From the NCBI RefSeq assembly GCF_021730395.1, contig NC_069362.1:66605501-66669500 (forward strand): a DNA stretch of 64,000 bases, read 5' to 3'. The notes under the pieces are model-generated. The model made no database searches, was not told where the DNA came from, and saw only the letters and a list, made by a program, of their open reading frames with translations. This document shows, one piece after another, positions 23,699 to 38,600 of the stretch. Position 1 is the first letter of the stretch. Every line of letters starts with the position of its first letter. Made by a program: the position numbers and the translations under genes. The DNA comes from Mercenaria mercenaria (taxonomy: Eukaryota > Mollusca > Bivalvia > Venerida > Veneridae).

Positions 23699-26600
23699 CT
23701 GAAATAAAATGTGTGCCTTTCATTTATTCAAGATTTAATTTCCCAATTCATCAGTACCATATTGCTTACATCCTAGTAGAGGACCACAAGGCAACGCTAC
23801 ATACCAAATATCAAAGACCTAGGTCTTGTGGTTTTAGACAGGAAGATTTTTAAAGTTTTTTCCTATATAAGTCTATGTTAATCTTGTGACCCCCGGGGCG
23901 GAGCCTCTTTTCATCCCAGGGGCACAATTTGAATAATCTTGATAGAGGACAATAAGATGATGTCACATGCCAAATATCAAGGCTCTACGCCTTGCGGTTT
24001 TGGATAAGAAGATTTTTAAAGCTTTTCCTTTTGGTTGCCATGGCAACCAGAGTTCTGCATGGAATTCAACTCTTTGAACAATTTTGAAAGGGGACCATCC
24101 AAGGATCATTCCTGTGAAGTTTGGTGTAATTCTGCCCGGTGGTTTTCAAGGAGAAGATTTTTTCTAAAATGTTGAAGGACGCACAACACACGACGGATGA
24201 CGGACATTGAGCGATCACAAAAGCTCACCATGAGCCTTTGGCTTTGGTGAGCTAAAAATGAAAGGAGAAAAAGGGGTATAATTTTGTAAAAAAGCAAAAC
24301 ATAGTTAGGGAACTTGTGCAAGGTACTTGTAAGTCAGTTCTTCACAGTGAATAAGTGTGTGAAGTTTCAATCCATATCCATAAGTGGTTACTGAGATACC
24401 AGCTTACATTAAAAATACTTAACCAAATCGTGACACTGACGCTGATGCATGAGTGAGTCCAACAGCTCTACCTATTATTTGAACAGTCGAGCTAAAAATG
24501 ACAAAACTGTGAACAAAAATTCAACCAAGAGTGATTTTACATGGCTATTTCATTAAGTCTGATGACTGTAAAGCATTATGTGAAGTTTCAGTCCACTGAG
24601 GTATAACTTGATAGTTGCATGAAAACCTTTAACAGGAATTATGTAACTTGATTGTTGCATGTAAAACTTAACAGAAATTTTCTATGTCTAAAAAAAACCA
24701 TAATTTAGAATAAATAAAACAAAGAATTATCTAACATGGTTACTTTATTTGGCTTGATGACTAGAAAGAAATGTCAGAAGTTGAGGCGTACCTGAGATAC
24801 AGCTTCATGATAGCTCACAAAACTTGAAACTGAATTGTCTAATCTGACTTAAATTTGACCAAGCATTATCTAACTCAGTTATTTCAGCAGGTTTGGTGAC
24901 TAGGAAGCCTTGCACAAAGTTTCAGTCCAATACATGAAATGGTTGCTGAGTTAGGAACTTAAACCAAAGTACAATGCCGACAGGTGTTTGTTTGTTTTGG
25001 ATTTAATGCTGTTTTTAACAGTATTTTAGTTATGTAACGGCAGGCAGTAAACCGAACTAGTATTCCTGGATTCTGTACCAGTATAAACCTGTTCTCCACA
25101 AGTAACTGCCAACTTCCCCACATGAATCAGAGGTGGAGGACGAACGATTTCAGACACAATTTCTTATATCAAATACGCCCCGTCTGTGGATTGAACTCAC
25201 AACCCTGCGATCCGTAGATCTGCTCTCTCCATATTGAGCTAAGCAGGCAGGCTATGGTTTTACAGGAAAAGCAGTTTGGAGTAATGGGAGCTTGAAAGAA
25301 ATTGGTACAGCTGTTTCCAACAAACATCTATGAGAAATTATTCTGAATTCGGGCCAACAGTTTCAGGAGAACATTTTCAAAGTTTTTCATATAGCAGCCA
25401 TGTTTATTAACAACGCAGAATAATTTGGAGGAATTTTGTACAGGATCTTAAGGAACATTGTTGTCTAATTATTTTTAAAATCAAACCAAAAGTTTCAGAG
25501 GAGATTATTAAAGTTTTCCATAAAGAAGTACAGAGACAACTAGCCCTGTTTTCTGGCGCCCATATTTTTTTAAAGAAACAATGAATTGAAGGAATCTGGT
25601 ACAGGGCCACTTAAGGGCCAATGCTTGTGATGTTTTTACCTATTGGGTCAACAGTTTTAAAGGAGAAGATGTTCATAATGATCTGCATAAAGACATGTAA
25701 GGAAATCTAGCCCTGCCCCCTGGAGACCATGCTTTTAAACAAAACAGAACAATCTTAAGGAATTTTGCAGATGGCCACTCAAGGAACTCTGCTGCGAAAT
25801 TTTGAAATTTGGCCAGCAGTTTTAGAGAAGAAAATTTTCAAACTTTTCTGTACAGGGAAAACTAACTCCCCACCCTGGCAGCCACGTTTTTTTTAAAGAA
25901 ACACAATCATTTGAAGGATAAGGGCCAATAAAGGAACATTGCTGTAAAATAAATTTAAAATTGGGTTGGCAGTTTCAGAAAAGAAGATTTTCAAAGTATT
26001 CCATGCAGACTGGAGGCCATACGTTTAAATGAAACAGAATAATCTGAAGAATCTGTCAGAGGCTCACCAAGTGAACACTGCTGTGAAGGTATTTTGAACC
26101 TGGACCACCAGTCTCAGAGAAGATTTTTCTTTTTTTTAAGTACACCCATATAGGAAAAACTAGCCCTGCCCCCTGGCTGTAGTGGATTTTTTAGCGAAAC
26201 AAAATGATTTGAAGGAATTTAGAAGAGGGTCACCTGAGGAACCTTTCTGTGAAACTATTGCAAAATAAGGCAAAAGGTTTCTGATGAAAAGATTTTTGAA
26301 GTTTTTTCTTTTGGTTGCCACTGAATGGATGACCTAGATTTAAAAGGAATCTGAAAGGGGACACCAATCAAATATTCCATGAATTTCTGTTGAAATTAGC
26401 ATAGTGGTTTATGAGGAGATGTTTTCTTTTGAGAAATTGTGGACAATGAACTGGAAAACAGACATCCACAATCTTAAAAATCTTATTTTGCACCATTTGT
26501 GCTCAGGTGAATTAAAAGCATTGCAAAATAGGATAATATTAATATTATTGTTAAATTTTGATGTAGTACAATCTCATGGTCATTGCCAAAAACTGCCGTT

Positions 26601-29600
26601 TCAAGTGGACTAAATTTGTGGATTTAAAAGTTATATGAAAAGTTGCTTCCATTTCCATTGGGACTTACGTTGATAGACACCACTATGAGATCCTTGAAAT
26701 TTTGTCCCCCATTTTAACACTATGCCAATCCTTTTGACTTAAGTGCCTTATTAATTAGTCTTCTGACATTAATTCAAATAGCATTTCAACAGCTATTATT
26801 ACATAACACTTGAAATTACTGTTTAGAAAAAATCATTATTATTGTGCATACATCTTTGGCAATCAACTTTTGATACTGTGTTACGAAAAGGTTGAACTAC
26901 CTTTGGAATGAACCAGATCATCTTAATCACTACTCCATGATACCTTCTACGGGACACTTCCAGTTTAGCGGTCCCCGGTCGGAAATACGTCATGACGTCA
27001 CGTTACTTTGGGGGCTGCTGTCCCCACACCCCTGCTTTTATCATTAGCGTTACTGGCCCCATACCAAAGCTATGTTATTTTAACAAGAATTTAAACACAA
27101 CCCTTCTAAAATAAATAGTCAAAGTCAGTGGGGACCGCTAAAATGGAAACTACCCCTTTTTACCCCCAACTTCCTACTCCATGATACCTTCTACCCCCAA
27201 CTTCCTACACCATGATACCTTCTACCCCCAACTTCCTACACCATGATACCTTCTACCCCAAACTTCCTCACCTTCTACCCCCCCCCCAACTTCCTACTCC
27301 AAGATATATTCTACCCCCAACTTCCTACTCCATGATACCTTCTACCCCAACTTCCTACTCCGAGATACCTTCTACCCCCAACTTCCCACACCATGATACC
27401 TTCTACCCCCAACTTCCTACACCATGATACCTTCTACCCCCAACTTCCTCACCTTCTACCCCCAACTTCCTACTCCATGATACCTTCTTCCCCCAACTTC
27501 CTCACCTACCCCCAACTTCCTACTCCATGATACCATCTACCCCCAACTTCCTCACCTTCTACCCCCAACTTCCTACTCAATGATACCTTCTACCCCAAAC
27601 TTCCTACTCCATGATGCCTTCTACCCCCAACTTCCTACTCCATAAAATAACTTTTAGTTAGCTGTCAGATTAAATTTTACAGTCCTTTAAAACAACATGA
27701 AGTGAAATTAAGGGAAAGAAAACCTGAGAAACCGAGCACTGATTTATGTTGTTACTTGTTAGTACCTTTCTGAGGACAAGTTCTCCACTCATATGACAGG
27801 CAAGACTACTGAAGTGTAGGAGAATTTCATCAGCAGGTAAACACTGTTCTACCACATCCTCTCCGTAGATACTCACAATGGCTACACAGATAAACAGGTG
27901 GAAATAATCTGTCTGATAGTGGGACCAGCAAGCCTCCCAGATACGCAGGGCAGCTTTCTCATTGAACTCTCGCTTGAAACACAGCAAGATCCATCTAAAA
28001 TACATTCACAAGTTAACAATATCATATACAGTGAAACATGTAGCTTTAAAATCCATTAGTATCATTCCCTCATATAATATTTTGCAGTGTATTTTAAACT
28101 GTGAATACAGGCCACCTGCAAAAAAGACATCTTCCTGGCTCATTAAATGATTTTCGAGATATATCTCCAGAATGGAATAAAAGTCTTACAATCAATAATC
28201 TTGCATGACACCAATTGTTATTCAACATCAATAAACTTTGTATCAATGGAAATAATGATTTAACAGTTTCACCTGTGAGCAAACAGTAACTCCAAGGCAT
28301 CATCACCCAGATGGACAAGATGTTCATAGAATGTAGGCTGCATCAGTCGTAACAACTCTCGCAGATACAGCTGGAAATATACAACAGCATTCATCATGTC
28401 AAAACATCACGTCACTGCCCAACATCATCTCCTTAACAATTAAAGTTTTAGATTTATAAATTTTGTTCTTATTTTTTAAGTAAGCTCTTTTCTTATATAC
28501 AAGATGGTTTGTTCCAAGTACGTGACTGCACTAGGGGGTTGACTGTATTATTTCCAGGTTCCAGCTACCACTACCTGTATAGCGACAGTACAAAATTCCT
28601 CTATGTTTATAAACAGTCTAGTAATCGATATATACATTGATTCCGAGGCTAGTGTGAAATAACAAACCATATAACTGCATCTTAAATTTACGGTCCCAAC
28701 AAAAATATTTAGATACAGGTCATTAATGTCCGATTTAGTTCAATGTCAGGGTCATACTTAATCAGTTTTTAAATGGTGTAATGAGTGAAATGAGATGACA
28801 ACATCAAACACTATACCAGTTGTTTATCCATGTCACAATCTTTTGGTGAGCTAACAAAGATGGTTTTCTGCATGAGGCCAGTAAAACACCAGTATGCATC
28901 TACCTCTTTCTGGATCTCAGCCAGCACCGGAGCCAGGAGATCTGACATACCCTGTGTGTATCCGAACCGGGGATTCTCTACAGCATAATTTAGTAAAATA
29001 TTCCTGAAATTCAAATACTTTGTATGTCATTTACAAACTGGCTTCATTTGATGATGTGAACATTAATTTTAGACACAGAAATAGTTTAAGATGAAATGTT
29101 AAGTCCTTCTTTTAAACTGTTAGACAAGTCCCTTGACTGAGGAGGCAACCAATAAGAGCTGTCACAGGAGACAGCGTGCTCGACTATTTCAATGTTGGAT
29201 AGTGAAATTGGGTACATCTGAGGAAGCTGGAGCTGTCACTGGAGTGTTTAATGACTCAAATGTGGATAAAGATATTGGACAATAGCTTAAGTCTCAAAAC
29301 ATTAAATCGGAATAAAAGGAACATAATTCATGGTAAACTTCTGCAAAAGTAATGCATCATGTGTCATATTATGTGGCTAATAATTCGGAACAGTATTTTA
29401 AGTTTGAATCAAATCTATTTAGTAATTCTGTAGATACAGCAAAAGTGCATCCCAACTTGAACCCGAAATTCTATTAGTGAAAAGAGGGCATAACTCAGAA
29501 CATACTGGTGCCAGCATTATCGAACAAGTGTTGTATGATGTGAGTGATGATGTGGAACAACTATTTTAAGTTTCTAATTTAAATTTTAATCAAATTTATT

Positions 29601-32600
29601 AAGTAATGACAAAGATATAGTGAAAGTGCACCACAATTAACCTGAATGTCTAAGTAAAAAGGGGGCATAATTCATGAAATATTGGTGCAAGAGTTACGGC
29701 CCTTGTATCATATGATGTGGGTGATAATGTAGTACAACTATTCTAAGTCTGAATCAAATCCATTTGGGAATAACAGAGATAAAGTGAAAGTGCATCAAAA
29801 CTTTAACCTGAAACTATAAGCAAAAAGGGGGACAACTAAAAACAATATTGGTGCAAGAGTTATTGTCCTTGTGTCATATGATGTGGATGCTGATGTAGTA
29901 CAACTGTTTAAAGGTTGAATCAAATCTGTTTGGTAATAACATAGAGTTAAACTTTAACCTGAAATTTAAGTTAAAAGTGGGATAACTCATAAAATACAGG
30001 TGTCACAGTTATGGCCCTTGTGTCAAATGATGTAGGTGGTGACGATGAACAATTATTTTAGGTATGAATCAAATCCCTTTCAAAAGTGGAAAATGACATT
30101 TTGTAGCAATTTCTAGGTTTTATCCTAACATTGCATAACTTGGTCATGATTATTGCACACCCAATTCATCAAGGTAAGAAATAATCAATCCATTTTAACT
30201 ATGCATGTCAGTATGACAGTAAAATGAGAGAAATATCATATCTACAATAACCTGAAGGATTTCAATTTCTCATCCACAATGTTACCTGCGTAACTCTTTC
30301 AAGGTTACCTTATGAAGCTCTAGGTAAAATAACGGACCTTGTGGTGACACCACAGTTCGATCCTAGTAGCCTGGATGTAACAAGTTGTTAGGGGACTACT
30401 AAGTAATGCTTCATGTAATAACCTCATATCACTGCACTTTTGTAAAAAGTTTGTTATTTTAGTTTTCTGTAAATACCGTAATTCATAATTGATGTCCCAG
30501 CAAAACCAGTTTAAACAACTTGAAAGTAGTCCATGCAAGGATGCTACAAAGTCTAGTCCATGCAAGGATGCTACAAAGTCTAGTCCATGCAAGGATGCTA
30601 CAAAGTCTGGTGAAGCAGTTCATAGAAAGAAATCCTGTACATGGTTTTCTAATCTTAGCTCAGGCAAATGTAGTCAAGTGAATTCATTTAAAGAAACTTT
30701 AGAGGTCAATGCAAGGATTACAACACAGAAATAAATATGTTTTCCTTCTCAAGGTTAAAACAAACAAAAAGTATGCTTTCTAGTTTATACAAAGTCAAAA
30801 TAGTCTTAGAAAATAGACAAATGAGGCAGTTCTATGGCCCTGTGTAAGACAATGGACCTGAAAACCAGATTCAGTGTACACAGTTTCTCTAGACAGAAAC
30901 TGTAATCCCATGTGCGAGTATTTTACAATAGTTACTCTGCGCTAAACTTAAGCAATCTGAAATAAAACATTCTTCCATGTTGGAAACTGGGGCAATGATA
31001 AATAAACTAGAAAACTTAGAAACAGACAAAATACAAATTACCACAATTTATTCTAAAAACTCTTGCAGACAGGTGTCATCAAATATCTTGCAAATATGCT
31101 TGAAAAACATGTTTACAATGTAGACAGTTGATTAACTATTCTCTTTTACTTGAAAAGAATAAATTCTGTCAAATTATTGTGATCCAGTTACACACCATGT
31201 TCACCCAGGAAAGATAATTGCGACTTACTTGAGCACCTCTATATTAGGATTATTCTCTCCCTTGAAATATGGATGGCTTCTATCAGTTCTAACAACATCT
31301 TTCTCCACAGTACACTGAACATTTCGCCAGAATGATTCCTGTTCCTCCTCGGACATAGACTCTCTGGTAATTTTGTAAGAAATTCATTAAACAAAATATC
31401 AATAACATAAACAAATGGGTCCTAATTTCAACAAAAAACCTTTCAACAAAGTGTAACTAGAAAATGCTTTTGTAAAAAAGCGCATGTCTCCCCCAATGCA
31501 AAGTCCTATAGGCAAGAAGTCAATAGGTGTCAGGAGCGAAAGTCAAAGAGACACTGATGGTTGGCTGCAATAGGGATCATCTACTTGGCATGTCCAGTCA
31601 TCCCGCTAAATTTCAACACTCTTGGCCTAGAGGTTCTCAAGTCACTGTTCAGGCTCCTGTGACCTTGTCCTTTGATCAAGTGACCTCAAAATAAATAGGG
31701 GTCATCTACTCTGCATGTCCAATCATCATATTAAGTTTCAACATTCTAGGTCAAGTGGTTCTCAAGTTATTTCCAAAAAATGATTTTACATGAACAGGCC
31801 ACTGTGACCTTGGCATTTAATAGACTGACCCCAAAATCAATAGGGGTCATCTACTCTGCATGTTCAATCCTCCTATGAAGTTTAAACATTCTGGGTCAAG
31901 TGGTTCTCTAGTTATTGATCGGAAATGGTTATCAATGTTCAGGCCCCTGTGACCTTGACCTTTAATGGAGTGACCCCAAAAATAATAGGGGTCATTTACT
32001 CTGCATGAACAATCATCCTATGAAGTTTCAACATTCTGGGTCGAGAGGTACTCAAGTTATTGATTGGAAATGGTTTTCCATGTTTAGGCCCCTGTGACCT
32101 TGACCTTTAACAGAGTGACCCCAAAATCGTTAGGGGTCATCTACTCTGCATGACCAATCATCCTATGAAGTTTCATTATTCTGGGTCAAGTGGTTCTCAA
32201 GTTACTGACCGAAAATGGTTTTCAATGTTCGGGCCCCTGTGACCTTGACAATTAACAGAGTGACCCCAAAATCATTAGGAGTCATCTACTCTGCATGACC
32301 AATCATCCTATTAAGTTTCAACATTCTGGGTCAAGTGGTTCTCAAGTTACTGACCGGAAATGGTTTTCAATGTTCAGGCCCCTGTGACCTTGACCTTTAA
32401 CAGAGTGACCCCAAAATCGATAGGGGTCATCTACTTTGCATGTACAATCATCCTATAAAGTTTCACATTCTGGGTCAAGTGGTTCTCTAGTTATTGATTG
32501 GAAATGGTTTTCAATGTTCAGGCTCCTGTGACCTTGACCTTTGAGGGAGTGACCCCAAAATCAATAGGGGTCATCTACTCTTCATGATCAATCATCCTAT

Positions 32601-35600
32601 GAATTTTCAACATTCTGGGTCAAGTGGTTCTCTAGTTATTGATCGGAAATGGTTATCAATGTTCAGGCCCCTGTGACCTTGACCTTTGACGGAGTGACCC
32701 CAAAATCAATAGGGGTCATCTACTCTTCATGATCAATCATCCTATGAAGTTTCAACATTCTGGGTCAAGTGGTTCTCTAGTTATTGATCAGAAATGGTTT
32801 TCAATGTTCAGGCCCCTGTGACCTTGACCTTTGACGAAGTGACCCCAAAATCTATAGGGGTCATCTATTCTTCATGACCAATCATCCTATGAAGTTTCAA
32901 CAATCTGGGTCAAGTGGTTCTCTAGTTATTGATCGGAAACGGTTTTCAATGTTCAGGCCCCTGTGACCTTGACCTTTGAGGGAGTGACCCCAAAATCAAT
33001 AGGGGTCATCTACTCTTCATGACCAATCATCCTATGAAGTTTCAACATTCTGGGTCAAGTGGTTCTCTAGTTATTGATCGGAAATAATTTTCAATGTTCA
33101 GGCCCCTGTGACCTTGACCTTTGAGGGAGTGACCCCAAAAACAATAGGGGTCGTCTACTCAAGCAGCCCTACAACCCTATTAAGTTTAAAGGTTCTAGGT
33201 CAAATGGTTCTCCAGTTACTGCTCGGAAATGAAGTGTGACGTACGGATGGACGGGCGGACGGAAGGATGGACAGGGCAAAAACAATATGTCTCCTGGGGA
33301 GACATAATAACTATTCTGGCACTTTCTTGCAAATAAACATATAAAGCCTCGTCATCATTTGACATCATCTAAAGGACAGGGTCTGAACACGGCTTTGTAC
33401 TGCGCCTATATCACTACCTGGGAACAAATAAATTCTGCCAGCTCTGGAATACCAAACTGAAATTCGTGACTGAATTCAAATTTTGATTAAAAATGTATAT
33501 ACATATACATACATTTATTATTTCCAAACTGCTGGAGTATGTGCGAATGGACTAAAAAATGATTTAAAAAAAATATATATTTTAAGTTTTTTCATATACT
33601 TGTAGTTGGAGGTAAGCGCTGTCCAATGGGGGTCTATACTAACAAGAAATCAGGGGAGATAATTAGTTTAATAATATGATAAATATTGTCCATATTCATC
33701 CCAGAATTGTTGAAAAATTCTTCTTTTGTGGTCATGTGTTTAAAGGATATACAACATGTGACTGAGTACTGAAGTGGCAATAAAGAAGTCCCCTAACAAT
33801 TTTACTTGACCTTCAATAGTGACCTTGACCTTTGACCGTAACCATGTGTGCAACAAATAGTCTAATCATGGGAAACATTTCTGTGTAATACTAAAAAATC
33901 CTTCAATGCAATTAAAGTAATGGAGCAGAAACAAATCTTTAATTGACCTTGAACAGTGACCTTGACCTTTAACCGACAAGCATAGATCATGCGTTGACAC
34001 ATTGTCTCATCATGGGGAATGTTTGTGTATAGCATTAAGATAATCCATCAATGCATATAAAAGTTACTGAGCAGAAACAATTTTTACTTGACCTTCAATA
34101 GTGACCTTGAACTTTGACCTACAAGTATAAGTCATGTACATTGCCCTCTATTCACATACCAAGTTTTATGAACATAGCTTATACTTTCTGAGTTATTGCA
34201 GGATCCAGATTTGTGGACTGACAGCTAACAGAGGGCATTCCTACAGTCCCCTTCGGTGTCACTCGGGGTTCAAACTCATGGGGATCCATATGCAATTTTC
34301 CTAATGAACTAAATCGGGTGGGGGGGGGTGGGGGGCTTGAAGAGATGGTAAACAAATGAAGAGTGCAATTTTATTGCCAATGAGATCAAACAGTCAGAAC
34401 TGGCAGGTCAGCTCTTCTGTTCACTTTATGAAGTCAGACATAATCCAGCAAACAGGTTCTAGCCACCCTGATAAAATATGTAACAGCAGATGGACAGACA
34501 GATAGACAGACAGATAGATAGACTATCTACAACAACCTATAGGGCGGAAAGACAGATATCTTTATCAGTTTATGGGAAAAGTGTTGATGATATACCTTTT
34601 CTTTCTGATGTTTTGGTACTCAATATACTTGTCATTCCTGATCTGTTCTCTCTCTTCAAATGTTGAGTCGAAAGGATAGTAGTGAAGTAAGAAAGGCCAT
34701 ACTTCATGGCGTAAACATGGCTCTAAACCACCGAAAAATATTGCCTGAAAAATACAGAACAGGTTCGAAAGTGAAATAATTTGATCTCAATTAAACTATA
34801 TCTTGTAAGGCAATATAATGAATACATACTGCACACTGACTACAATTTTGAAACTTTCTTTGCCATTCAATTGTCTACAAAACCTTCATCAAATGTAACA
34901 TCAAACAACAAATTCATTACAACAATATTTTCACTTTATTACAATATGATAAATTTAATGTCAACTGTTTCTCTATGATTGTACAAGAATGCTATATTTT
35001 TCAATGAATTTTCTGACAAACAGAAATACAGTTAGCATTAAATTGATATTTTCTGTGCAATATGAAATGCAGACAAGACAAATATTATAGTATGTTCATT
35101 ATTCCCCATTTTCAATATGAACCTGCCTGATGAATAAAATATATAGAACATTATTCACTATACTTGACGACAATACTTACATATTATTGTACGAATTTAC
35201 GTCAGATTTGACAACTGCTCAGTGTAGAGTCTTTCATAAATTTCTTCTGTTAAAAATATTAATTTATTACTCTCTTACGTAAGATTAATAACACTATGTT
35301 TCTACAAAACATTTGAAAAATTAAAATTATTACAGCTTTAATATTCCGACAACTAAGCCATTTGTATAGGAAAACTACAGGGGTTGATGAAAAATCCCAA
35401 GTTGACTTTTTCCACAATAAATGCCAGTAGCTGCCTTTAATAATTTAATTTTCTTATAACTGACCTAACATCTCTTGGAAACAAGAGCTGTCACTAATGG
35501 TGACAAATTCCCCTGCAGCACCTTGACCTTTGACCTGGTGACCTTGACCTTTGACCTGGTGATCCCAAAGTCAGTAGGGGTCGTGTACTCAATAAGTACT

Positions 35601-38600
35601 ATCAGCATGTGAAGTTTGAAGGTCCTGGGTGCAGTGGTTCGCGAGTAAAGTGCCTTCATGCAAAAAGTTAACGTTGTGACGAACGAACGAACGAACTAAC
35701 GAATGGATGGACAGTTGAAAACTAATATGCCTTCCTTCGGGGGCATAAAAGGAGTAAGGCAAATATGGAATTAATTTGCATGTGAAACATGTATGTATTT
35801 CCTCATACTGCTGTATCTAAATGGAAGGGTAGTAGCCTTGAACAAACATGACTTAAATGTTGTGTTTTGCTTGTAGAATTCTTAAGACAAAACATTTTGT
35901 CCCAAATTCTTTTGGAAATCTTTCAAAAGGTTTTAAAATACAGAGATAACATAAAATACTGCCAATTTAACATAAACATGACCTTTGATCTCACCTTATG
36001 ACCTTCACCTTGAACTGTCATGGCTGAAAACTGAATTCTGAACAAGGTCTCATTACGGCAAATTTCTTTGAAAAATTCTTCAAAGAGGAAAAAGATACAG
36101 GGTGGAAAAATACTGCCAATCTGACCTTTGACCTCACCATATAACCTATAACCTTGATCTTGTATGACTGGAAAATGTACAACAGAAAGGACATCCTTTT
36201 GGAATTGAAAACAATTATGCCAAGTCATTTAAAACTCTTTCAAATGGGTGAAGAGATACGGAGACCATGAAATACTGCCTATCTGACCTTTGACCTCGAA
36301 GTATGACTGAGCTACTGAATGAACAAAAGTTGACTTCAGCACTGTAAACATCTGTGCAAAGTTATCTGAAAATCCTTCAAAGGGCTAAAGGAAATGTTCA
36401 GCATGTCCTTGACCTCCAACTTTGACCTTGAAACTGGACCCAGTGACCTAGATTATGCAGACTGTATGTTGTCTAGAAGAGGTCAACAACTAATCCTAGT
36501 TTTATGAAAATCTTTATTTATAAGATAATTGGAGGAGACATATTTTTTTACAAAAATAGTGTAGATGATAACGCTTGCAATGATTATTACATAGCAGAAG
36601 ACCAGAAGGCACAACAATGTTACACTTTTTAGAGACTTTTTTGAGAAGGGCATGGGACTAAGCCATCTTGTGGTTCACAAGTTACCAGGGCAAGTGGGTC
36701 TTATTCTTATTCAGCCAGAGTATGTCCTGCATGTACATGTGTCCCTTTATTGGTATTTATGATTATTAGTACTGGATGTTGTAAAGGTGTCCTTAGTCAA
36801 TAAATGACTCTTAAAGATATGAAATGCTCAGACATAAATACTTTGAGACTTATCAACAAATTTGTGAATTTCATGTAGAGGAAATATTTATCAACCTATA
36901 GTGAGTGGGCTTTGAGCTGGGTTGAGTTGTGACCCCAGCCGGGCCGTGTTGTGACCCAAGCTTGGCCTAGTTGTGATCCCAGCTGGGGTAGATCTTTCTA
37001 TATTAACTATTTCTGACTTTTTCCATCTCTTTATATATAATTTGTACAAGAATTAATATTTGCAAAAATAATATCAAGTATATTGAAAATAGAAGTACTT
37101 TGTATATTACTGTAACATAATAGCAATACATTACATTGGATGCATAGAACATAGGTAGACATGTTAGAAATTATTGAGAATGCATGTATATCAGAAACTG
37201 CATAGGCACCAGTAACTAAGAGATTTATACAATTTTAAATGTTTAAAAGAAAAAGTGAGACAGAACAATAAAGAATGTGACTGTAAAACTGCAATACTGA
37301 CCATGGTCAAACAGAAAAAAATATCTATCATAAAACATGTTTTTCTTTTCTAATGTGAAGATGCTGACAATTATGTGGTTTAAATTACTGAACACATGCT
37401 GACAGTGACACAGTCTAGATTTCCCAATCTGACAATATGAACTGCATCCATTGAGGTCCAGTCATCTACAGACAGCTGTAACTGTCAACTGACATTTTTA
37501 ATACACTGAAATACACTGGCTATATCAGAACAAGGAAGGTAAAAAATGTTAAAAGAGCTGAAAAGTCCAACAGTCAAAACCCATATATGAGTTATGGTCT
37601 TTCAGTCATATGATGTGTATCATGAACAGGAACAACCATGTCAATTTTGAATTAAATCCATTTGAAAAATAACCGAGATACAGTGACAATGCACTAAAAT
37701 TAACCTGAAATTCTAAGTAAAAGGAGGACATTATAATTATTCATAAAATATTTATGCCAGAGTTATGGCATTAGTGTCATATGATGTGGGTGATGTTGAG
37801 GCACAATTAGTTTAAGTTAGAATCAAATCCATTCATTAATAATAGAGATAAAGTCAATTAATCTGAAATTCAAAGTAAAAAGGGAAGCGGCTGCGACTGC
37901 TGGAGCTAGTAGGATAGCTCTCGATATATACAGTCTGGGTAAAAAGATGTGAAGAATTTGGTTGCACTAGTCTCTATAATTCATTATATTTCCCAACCTG
38001 TTAAAATTCATCAATATAATAACAGCAAAGTATGACATGAGGAACCTATGAAACAACCCTCATATATAGTAAGGCAGTGTGATGCACTCACTGCGTCAAG
38101 CGAACATAAATACCCAAACAAGTAAAGTACTTCAAACAGCAACAGGCAACCATGTTCACCAGTACGTCACATCGGTGTCAATAACTGTAGCTGATACAGG
38201 ACTGAAGTCAACAATAAGACTGTAACCCGATCAGTTCAACATAAAAACAATTTTAAACAGTTTACAAAGAAATACCTACAAACAACTAAATTAAGTTATA
38301 TATATAGGGAAGTTTAGAAAAATGGCTTTAAAATTTTATCAGAGTTTAGATATTAAGGAAAAAGATTTTGATGAACTATTTTGTACTGAGTGTACAAGGA
38401 ATGGAAGCAGTGTTGATATTCTGAATTTCTGTGTGGGCTGTGAGAGTTTATTTTGTTTTCAATGTTTACAAGATCACAGAAGAGATGATACCAGTTCTGA
38501 ATGGATGGTTGATGAAGACAATATTTCCAATGTGAACAATTGGAAACTAGAGAAAAACAATAACAGGTGGGTAAAATACATGCATTATGTGTTTGATATT

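Noticed and set aside
27212-27427. 71-codon proline-rich frame
   Set aside because: It is a read-through of the pyrimidine-rich minisatellite.
38297-38306. TATA box for the TRIM-like gene
   Set aside because: It lies only 16 bases before the ATG, so its usual start site would fall inside the coding sequence.
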